From an uncultured Collinsella sp. (lineage in GTDB: Bacteria > Actinomycetota > Coriobacteriia > Coriobacteriales > Coriobacteriaceae): a DNA stretch of 11,658 nucleotides. Shown here in pieces: positions 6,761 to 11,658 of the stretch; within the stretch, counting starts at the first letter, position 1, and each line of letters begins with the position of its first letter. The translations under genes were made by a program, and so were the position numbers. The notes under the pieces are model-generated. The model did not search any database, had not been told where the DNA came from, and saw only the letters and a list, made by a program, of their open reading frames with translations. The stretch spans positions 1 to 11,658 of the forward strand of contig URBS01000069.1 of assembly GCA_900546085.1 (NCBI GenBank), read 5' to 3'.

Positions 6761-6810
6761 TTAACTTGCGGAGACAAATGACAGGGCTGAAGGGCAGTTC
6801 GTTGGTCAGG

Positions 6811-8091
6811 TTATTTCGCGGTAGTCTTATTGAGGAGACCGGAAACTAAAGCAAATGTCGCAATCAGAAGGTTGCAGATGATACAGAAAACGAATACTCC
6901 TTGGAAAGACCCTGCCATACCGTAAACCTTCATCATGACTGGCATTCCGAAAGCTCCGACAACATAGCCCGCTGAGCAAATAATCGAATAGATCCTTCCA
7001 AAATCGCGTGATCCGAAGAGCGAGAGGAGAATCATCGGCATTGCAGTTCCAACGATGGCGAACATGACGTCGTTTACGCCGGCCGCGATGATGGAAACGG
7101 TCTCGTTGCTTCCGCCAAAGATGAGAAGTAGGAATGAAAGAATGCTGACTCCCGTCCATGCGACCGTTGCTTTAATAGCACCGAGCTTGTCGCATGTTTT
7201 GCCTACGAAGGGATTTAGGATAATATCGGAGAGCGAAGCCGCCGAAACCATTAGGCTTCCCACGATGGGATTGAAGCCGACCTCGCTTGCATAGGTCGGG
7301 AACAGCTGGTTCATGCAGCAGGTGAGTTGCGCCACGCAGAGCAGAAAGGCGCAGAGAATAAAAGATGGCGTTTTCGCGGCATCGCGGAGCGCCAGGCCCG
7401 AAGAGACATCTTCCTTTTCATCGGCGCTGTGGCTCTCATGGGTTTCGGAGGTAGTCTCTCCGTACGGAAGCATATTGCGATCAGAAGGCTTAAGGCGAAT
7501 GATAAATGCGCTTGTGGGCAATATCATGGCTGCAGAAACGGCCGCAAGTACGATGTAACCCGTACGCCAGCCTTGCTGCTCGATGACCAGTGTAATGACA
7601 GGACTCAATAGCAGCGTGCAGAGAGAATTAACGCCCCACGCAAGGCCGATGGCAAGACCAGACGATTTACTGAACCATTGGTCAATGACATCGGACATGC
7701 AGACACCCGTTGTGAACGAAAAGCAGATGCCGATCACTGCGGCGGAGACGATGAACATCCAGACCTCGGTGTAGAACGCCATTGCGGCGCCGGCGGCAAT
7801 AAGGACGAGTTCAACGCAAATATGCCATGGTTTGCCGATTACTTTTGGAATGAAACGACTCAAAAGCGGAAGCCCAAGCGCAAGGCCAAGAAGAATCGCG
7901 GTGAAATAGAAAGAGAAAGAAGTGTAGTCAAAGCCCAGGTCTTCACATACAGGAGCGATGAATGAGCCGGCAATGATGCTGTAGGTGCCGGTTGTTCCCG
8001 CAGACATTAAACCGAGCGCAATAACGACAATCCAAGCAAATGCGCCGCTCTCACGGGGGCGGTCCTTTTCGGCTGGTGCGATGAGAGTCAT
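6811..8091 (-). CDS. second MFS transporter, paralogue of the operon carrier
   Basis: A 426-residue, 12-helix major facilitator closely similar along its whole length to the gene at 2105-3370: shared ALGLMSAGTTG, FYTEVWMFI, FTTGV, SDVIDQWF, LAIGLAW, QLTCCMNQLFPTYA and FGMPVMMKVYG segments. ATG 8091 is preferred. An in-frame TTG at 8166 would give 25 more residues, but that TTG is the -35 hexamer of the promoter and the extension runs through the operator. GGAA eight bases before the ATG is a weak ribosome binding site. Monocistronic, with its own promoter and an operator-like site related to that of the deiminase operon. It may carry the same substrate, or the product outward. The substrate is unknown. 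Confidence 0.88.
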   Translation of the reverse strand: MTLIAPAEKDRPRESGAFAWIVVIALGLMSAGTTGTYSIIAGSFIAPVCEDLGFDYTSFSFYFTAILLGLALGLPLLSRFIPKVIGKPWHICVELVLIAAGAAMAFYTEVWMFIVSAAVIGICFSFTTGVCMSDVIDQWFSKSSGLAIGLAWGVNSLCTLLLSPVITLVIEQQGWRTGYIVLAAVSAAMILPTSAFIIRLKPSDRNMLPYGETTSETHESHSADEKEDVSSGLALRDAAKTPSFILCAFLLCVAQLTCCMNQLFPTYASEVGFNPIVGSLMVSAASLSDIILNPFVGKTCDKLGAIKATVAWTGVSILSFLLLIFGGSNETVSIIAAGVNDVMFAIVGTAMPMILLSLFGSRDFGRIYSIICSAGYVVGAFGMPVMMKVYGMAGSFQGVFVFCIICNLLIATFALVSGLLNKTTAK

Positions 8092-8121
8092 GGTTATTCC
8101 GTTTCTATCGGCAATGCAACC

Positions 8122-8166
8122 TATATGCCTACCGATAGGTATATAAAGATGGAGATCCTTCGTCAA
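8122..8166 (-). promoter_or_regulatory. promoter of the second MFS gene with overlapping operator (site C)
   Basis: On the minus strand TTGACG (8166-8161), a 17-bp spacer, then TATACC (8143-8138) make a good sigma-70-type promoter. A palindrome, CCTACCGATAGG at 8128-8139, extended by TATAT/ATATA on both sides (8122-8145), covers the -10. Its CCTACCG half-site is the same as in sites A and B, but the two halves stand 4 bp closer. TATAGG just downstream is a possible alternative -10 in the site A geometry. Confidence 0.65.
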
Positions 8167-8182
8167 GTGTTAAGCGGGGAGC

Positions 8183-8218
8183 GGGGACCCTTAACGTGCC
8201 GAACGGTAATTGGTCCCC
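8183..8218. promoter_or_regulatory. inverted repeat enclosing operator-like site D
   Basis: GGGGACC (8183-8189) and GGTCCCC (8212-8218) are perfect 7-bp arms. Between them, 8197-8208 reads TACCGTTCGGCA on the minus strand, sharing ten bases (TACCGTTCGG) with the centre of site A. It lies about 30 bp upstream of the MFS -35, so it could be an auxiliary operator. The outer arms may instead belong to a hairpin behind the ABC gene. Confidence 0.4.
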
Positions 8219-8219
8219 C

Positions 8220-8252
8220 AATGCGACAAAGGGACTGTCCCTTTGTCACATT
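8220..8252. repeat. intergenic palindrome, copy 3
   Basis: AATGCGACAAAGGGAC (8220-8235), centre T8236, GTCCCTTTGTCACATT (8237-8252); the arms pair at 15 of 16 positions, the best of the three copies. Its last two bases fall inside the stop codon (8251-8253) of the ABC transporter gene. It is preceded by GTCCCCC, as copy 1 is by GTCCCC. Confidence 0.85.
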
Positions 8253-11200
8253 ATTCGGAGCGTAGGGCTTCCACAGGGTCTTTCTTGGATGCGCTGCGAG
8301 CAGGCAGCAGGCCGGCAACGACCGTCAGCAGCACCGAAATTACAATGAGCATCAGCGCGTCTTGAACGGGCAGGCTCATCAGGTTGGGCACCTGCTTGGC
8401 CGCAAGCGCCCAGGCATTAACCGGAAAACTCACGGCCACCACAACGACAATGGCAAAGACGCCGGCAATGAAACCTTCGATAAAGGTCTCGGCATTGAAT
8501 ACGTTGGCCACGTTGCGCTTTGACGCGCCGATCGCGCGCAGGATGCCAATCTCCTTTTTGCGCTCCAGCACGCTGATGTAGGTGATGATGCCGATCATGA
8601 TGGAGCTCACCACCAAACTGATACTCACGAACGCAATGAGCACCAAGCTGATGGTGTTCACGATGTCGGTCACCGAACCCATGATGATGCCCATGTAGTC
8701 GGTGTACGAGATTGCCTGCTCATCATGGCCAGCAGCTTTGACCTGTCTGTTGTACGCATCGATGTGATCGAGTACGCGCTCCTTGGCCTCAAAGTCACGC
8801 GGGAAAATCTTGACCGAGATAGGGTCCGCCTCGTCCGCATAGCCCAACGTAGTCAGATTGTTGTCGTAGGTGAGCTTCGACGCCTTGGCATAGCTCATCA
8901 TGAGCGAACTCAGGTCCTCGGCATCCATGTTGAAGTGGATGGCACGAGCAAAGGCGCTCGCATCCACGCGCATCGCCCTTGCCAAGCTGGCAAAACTCGA
9001 AGACATCTGCGTCGCCATTTGGTCCATAAGTCCCGCCGTACCCATCTTGAGCTGGGCTGATACCGTCATCGCGATCTGCTCGCTGATTGCCTTCATCACC
9101 TGATCCATAGACTGCTGCAGATACGGAGCCAGCTGCTTTTGCACATAGTCGGTCATCGCCTGCTGCAGACGCTCGGCCAAGGCGTCGCCGCCAAGCGCCT
9201 TGAGCTGTGCCAGGCATTGCTGGGCGGCGGCATCATGCTCAAGATACGTCGAGAACGCGGCAGCAAGCTTTGCCGCGTCCTTAAGATCTTCGGGCGACAG
9301 CGCCTTAAACTGATCAGACCGCATAAAGCCCTCAAACAGCTGGTTGGCAAGCGCTCCCACCTGCTGCATTTGCTCGGGTGTGAGCTCCAGACCGTCAAAG
9401 ATGCCCGAGAAATCTGGAGCCGGCGCTTTGGCCATGATGTCGCTGAAGTCGATGTCCTTCCCAACGCCCGAAAGGTCAATGTCCAGACCGGACAAGTCGA
9501 TACCAGAAAGGTCCATACCGCTGGCCGTGCCCGAAAGCGCAGACGTATCGAACGAGAATGCGCTCTTCAGTGCCGCCTCGTCCACGCTGAACATGCTGCC
9601 CAGATCCACGCCTTGTTTGGCCTCGCCTTGCAGCTCGTCGAAGGTTTTGCCCGTAAAGACATCCGTCTCGGGGTGGGCAAGCTGCTCTTGCACAATCTGC
9701 GAATCGGCAGCGCGCTCCATAAGCTGGCGAGTCAGCGCATGCGTATAGGCAATGCCCGGGGACAATGCGCTCGCGTTAGCCGTCTCGTTAGGTCGCACCA
9801 CGCCCACAATGCGCACGTCAATACCGTCGGCAACCTTGGACGTCATAAAGTCGGCGTCGCCAGACATGTCGGTCCACATGCCGGTCTCTTCGTTTTTGCG
9901 ATAGGCATCGGCCGGCGACAGCACCTTAAACGTCGTGGACAGCGCATCGTCGTAGGTAAAGTCGGTGCCGGTCTTGGGCGCTTCGACCCCACCGTCAGCC
10001 GTCATAGCACTGTTAACCAGGTCGTTGAGCTCATCGATATCCAGCGCACCGATACTATAGAGCGTATAGTCGCCCACCGTGCCGCGGCTCGAAAGCACCA
10101 TCACGGCTTCGTTGGCGGACGTGGGCCAATGGCCGGCAACGACATCGTACTGGCTGTCGAGCAGGCTCTGGTCGTCAATCATCTCGTTAAAGACCGAGGT
10201 TCCCATGGAATCCATGCTCACCGTTGCCGCTGAGCTCGCGCCTCCGCTCATGGCCTCGGTCATAGCGTTGGGGACAAGCCGAACGGGCTTCTCGTCGCCC
10301 TTGCCGGCACGATAGACAACCGGCGATACACCGTAGCCGTACTGAATGGCGTTGACCTCTTTATCGATGCCGTCGCCACCGGCATCGAGCCATGCCTTAA
10401 AGCTCGTCATGTCGTTGGACTTAACGCTTGCGAACATATCCTTTACGGCCGTGACCACAGGGATCTTATCGGTCCCCTGAGCCTTGCCGCCGGTAGCGCC
10501 ATCGGACGAGTCCTCGCCCTTGGACGCCTCCTCATCGGTAGCCCCATGCCCGCCCATCATGGACGACAGGTCGTAATCTTGTTTGGAAATCGTAAGCGGG
10601 TAGCTCGAGAGCGTGTCCTCCTCGACCTTTTTGATGTAGCCGTTTACGCCGTTGGAGAGCGCCAGAATCGCCGCGATGCCAATAATGCCAATCGAACCTG
10701 CAAAGGCCGTCATGGCCGTACGGCCCTTCTTGGTCATGAGGTTTCGGGCAGAAAGCCCCAGCGCCGTCACAAAGCTCATCGAGGTTTTGCGCGTGGGCTT
10801 GGCCTCGCGACTCGCGGCCTCGGCAGCATCAAAGGGATCTGAATCGTCGGTGATCTTGCCGTCAGCCAGGGTAACGATGCGCGTGGCGTACCTGTACGCC
10901 AGCTCGGGATTGTGCGTGACCATGATGACCAGACGGTCGCGCGCAACGTCCTTGAGCAAATCCATGACCTGTACGGATGTCGTCGAGTCCAAGGCGCCGG
11001 TCGGCTCGTCAGCCAGCACAATCTCGGGATCATTGATCAAGGCGCGGGCAATGGCCACGCGCTGCATCTGGCCGCCCGAAAGCTGGCTCGGACGCTTGTT
11101 AACGTGCTCGCCCAGACCAACCGCCTCGAGCGCCTTGCGCGCACGCTGGCGGCGCTCAGCACGCCCTACGCCCGTGAGCGTGAGCGCCAACTCAACGTTT

Positions 11201-11505
11201 TCCAAAATGGTCTGATGCAAAATGAGGTTGTAGCTCTGGAACACAAAGCCAATGCGATTGTTTCTGTAGGCATCCCAATCGCGGTCGCTGAAGTCCTTGG
11301 TCGAGATGCCGTCGATCAGCAGGTCGCCGGAATCGAAATGATCGAGTCCGCCGATGACGTTGAGCATCGTAGTTTTACCCGAGCCCGAGGGACCCAGGAT
11401 GGCTACGAACTCGTTATCGCGAAAAGACAGGCTTACGCTGTCGAGCGCCACCTGCGTAAACGACTGCGCAACATACCTTTTGCAAATATCTTTGAGATCC
11501 AGCAT
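8251..11505 (-). CDS. MacB/FtsX-type ABC transporter, fused ATPase-permease with large outer domain
   Basis: A 1084-residue protein from ATG 11505; GGGAGAGG lies about ten bases upstream. The open frame continues to 11634, but those 43 codons run into adapter sequence. The ATPase occupies 1-225: Walker A GPSGSGKTT (38-46), Q90, signature LSGGQ (142-146), Walker B IVLADEP (162-168) and H198, all intact. Helix 1 is about 264-285. A long outer domain (about 287-940) follows, with an acidic/Gly linker (318-345), a DLSG-rich stretch (664-689) and a long helical, Met/Gln/Ala-rich part (705-870). Helices 2-4 lie at about 945-975, 1010-1032 and 1047-1067, with ERKKEIGILRAIGAS (981-995) typical of FtsX permeases. 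Such proteins use ATP to drive substrates or signals across the envelope rather than import. Dimers are expected. The cargo is unknown. Confidence 0.9.
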   Translation of the reverse strand: MLDLKDICKRYVAQSFTQVALDSVSLSFRDNEFVAILGPSGSGKTTMLNVIGGLDHFDSGDLLIDGISTKDFSDRDWDAYRNNRIGFVFQSYNLILHQTILENVELALTLTGVGRAERRQRARKALEAVGLGEHVNKRPSQLSGGQMQRVAIARALINDPEIVLADEPTGALDSTTSVQVMDLLKDVARDRLVIMVTHNPELAYRYATRIVTLADGKITDDSDPFDAAEAASREAKPTRKTSMSFVTALGLSARNLMTKKGRTAMTAFAGSIGIIGIAAILALSNGVNGYIKKVEEDTLSSYPLTISKQDYDLSSMMGGHGATDEEASKGEDSSDGATGGKAQGTDKIPVVTAVKDMFASVKSNDMTSFKAWLDAGGDGIDKEVNAIQYGYGVSPVVYRAGKGDEKPVRLVPNAMTEAMSGGASSAATVSMDSMGTSVFNEMIDDQSLLDSQYDVVAGHWPTSANEAVMVLSSRGTVGDYTLYSIGALDIDELNDLVNSAMTADGGVEAPKTGTDFTYDDALSTTFKVLSPADAYRKNEETGMWTDMSGDADFMTSKVADGIDVRIVGVVRPNETANASALSPGIAYTHALTRQLMERAADSQIVQEQLAHPETDVFTGKTFDELQGEAKQGVDLGSMFSVDEAALKSAFSFDTSALSGTASGMDLSGIDLSGLDIDLSGVGKDIDFSDIMAKAPAPDFSGIFDGLELTPEQMQQVGALANQLFEGFMRSDQFKALSPEDLKDAAKLAAAFSTYLEHDAAAQQCLAQLKALGGDALAERLQQAMTDYVQKQLAPYLQQSMDQVMKAISEQIAMTVSAQLKMGTAGLMDQMATQMSSSFASLARAMRVDASAFARAIHFNMDAEDLSSLMMSYAKASKLTYDNNLTTLGYADEADPISVKIFPRDFEAKERVLDHIDAYNRQVKAAGHDEQAISYTDYMGIIMGSVTDIVNTISLVLIAFVSISLVVSSIMIGIITYISVLERKKEIGILRAIGASKRNVANVFNAETFIEGFIAGVFAIVVVVAVSFPVNAWALAAKQVPNLMSLPVQDALMLIVISVLLTVVAGLLPARSASKKDPVEALRSE

Positions 11506-11617
11506 GGACGGCAACCTCTCCCCCGCCGTTCGCGTTCGACACGTTTGACCTACTCTATCAGCTTTTTTGCCGGTACCAGTAAGGAATGTAGCGAACAAAA
11601 AACGGGACGGCACGCCG
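11506..11617. other. upstream region of the ABC gene, cut at contig end
   Basis: About 110 bp of genomic sequence before the ABC start, ending where adapter begins. It holds the ribosome binding site (GGGAGAGG on the minus strand, near 11515-11522). No convincing -35/-10 pair is visible, so the promoter may lie beyond the contig end. Confidence 0.6.
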
Positions 11618-11658
11618 AGATCGGAAGAGCACACGTCTGAACTCCAGTCACTAGCTTA
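11618..11658 (+). other. Illumina TruSeq adapter and index (artefact)
   Basis: From 11618 the sequence is AGATCGGAAGAGCACACG, continuing TCTGAACTCCAGTCAC to 11651. This is the TruSeq read-1 adapter. TAGCTT (11652-11657) matches TruSeq index 10, and the last A begins the next adapter segment. It is not genomic. On the minus strand it produces the false N-terminus MCSSDL in the ABC frame. Confidence 0.98.

Noticed and set aside
8092..8166. 25-residue N-terminal extension of the second MFS from TTG 8166
   Set aside because: The TTG is part of the -35 hexamer and the stretch contains the -10 and operator; the paralogue aligns from near ATG 8091.
9139..10233. 364-codon open frame on the plus strand
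   Set aside because: It lies opposite the outer domain of the ABC transporter, has low-complexity His/Arg content and no sensible ribosome binding site.
1..11658. CRISPR array, tRNA, rRNA or transposase
   Set aside because: No regularly spaced repeat series, no cloverleaf or rRNA-like stretch, and no transposase motif was seen; the palindromes are dispersed single copies.

Overview
The window is probably a gut Coriobacteriia chromosome fragment (Collinsella-like). This is inferred from the moderately high G+C, strong AAGGA/AGGAG ribosome binding sites, GTG starts, the gene families and a recurring intergenic palindrome; there is no rRNA or marker gene to prove it. The right end is not genomic. 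The last 41 bases (11618-11658) are an Illumina TruSeq adapter plus index, so this is a contig end from a short-read assembly and everything right of 11617 should be trimmed.

Layout. Left: a contig-edge remnant with a 13-bp direct repeat, then two plus-strand membrane proteins of unknown role (DUF3592-like, 257-784, and a three-TM protein, 848-1981). Centre: a minus-strand operon of agmatine deiminase-family enzyme (4568-5806), carbamoyltransferase (3382-4446) and MFS transporter (2105-3370), divergent from a TetR regulator (6045-6608). A second MFS paralogue (6811-8091, minus) converges on the regulator across a long bidirectional terminator. Right: a large single-chain MacB/FtsX-type ABC transporter (8251-11505, minus).

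How the genes work together. A guanidino compound would be imported by one or both MFS carriers, hydrolysed by the deiminase to a carbamoylated (ureido) amine plus ammonia, and phosphorolysed by the carbamoyltransferase to the free amine plus carbamoyl phosphate. Normally a carbamate kinase then makes ATP, but none is in the window. This resembles the agmatine deiminase pathway. However, the carbamoyltransferase keeps the carbamoyl-phosphate site (STRTR, HPTQ) and lacks the usual amine-binding residues (HELP in place of HCLP, no SMG loop), and the transporter is MFS rather than the usual amino-acid antiporter type, so the real substrate may not be agmatine. TetR-type operators built on CCTACCG lie in the regulator/deiminase intergenic region, each touching a TATAGT -10-like hexamer, and a related palindrome covers the second MFS promoter. 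All the cassette genes may therefore form one small regulon.

Three copies of an approximately 33-bp near-perfect palindrome lie between genes, two of them at or just beyond a stop codon.
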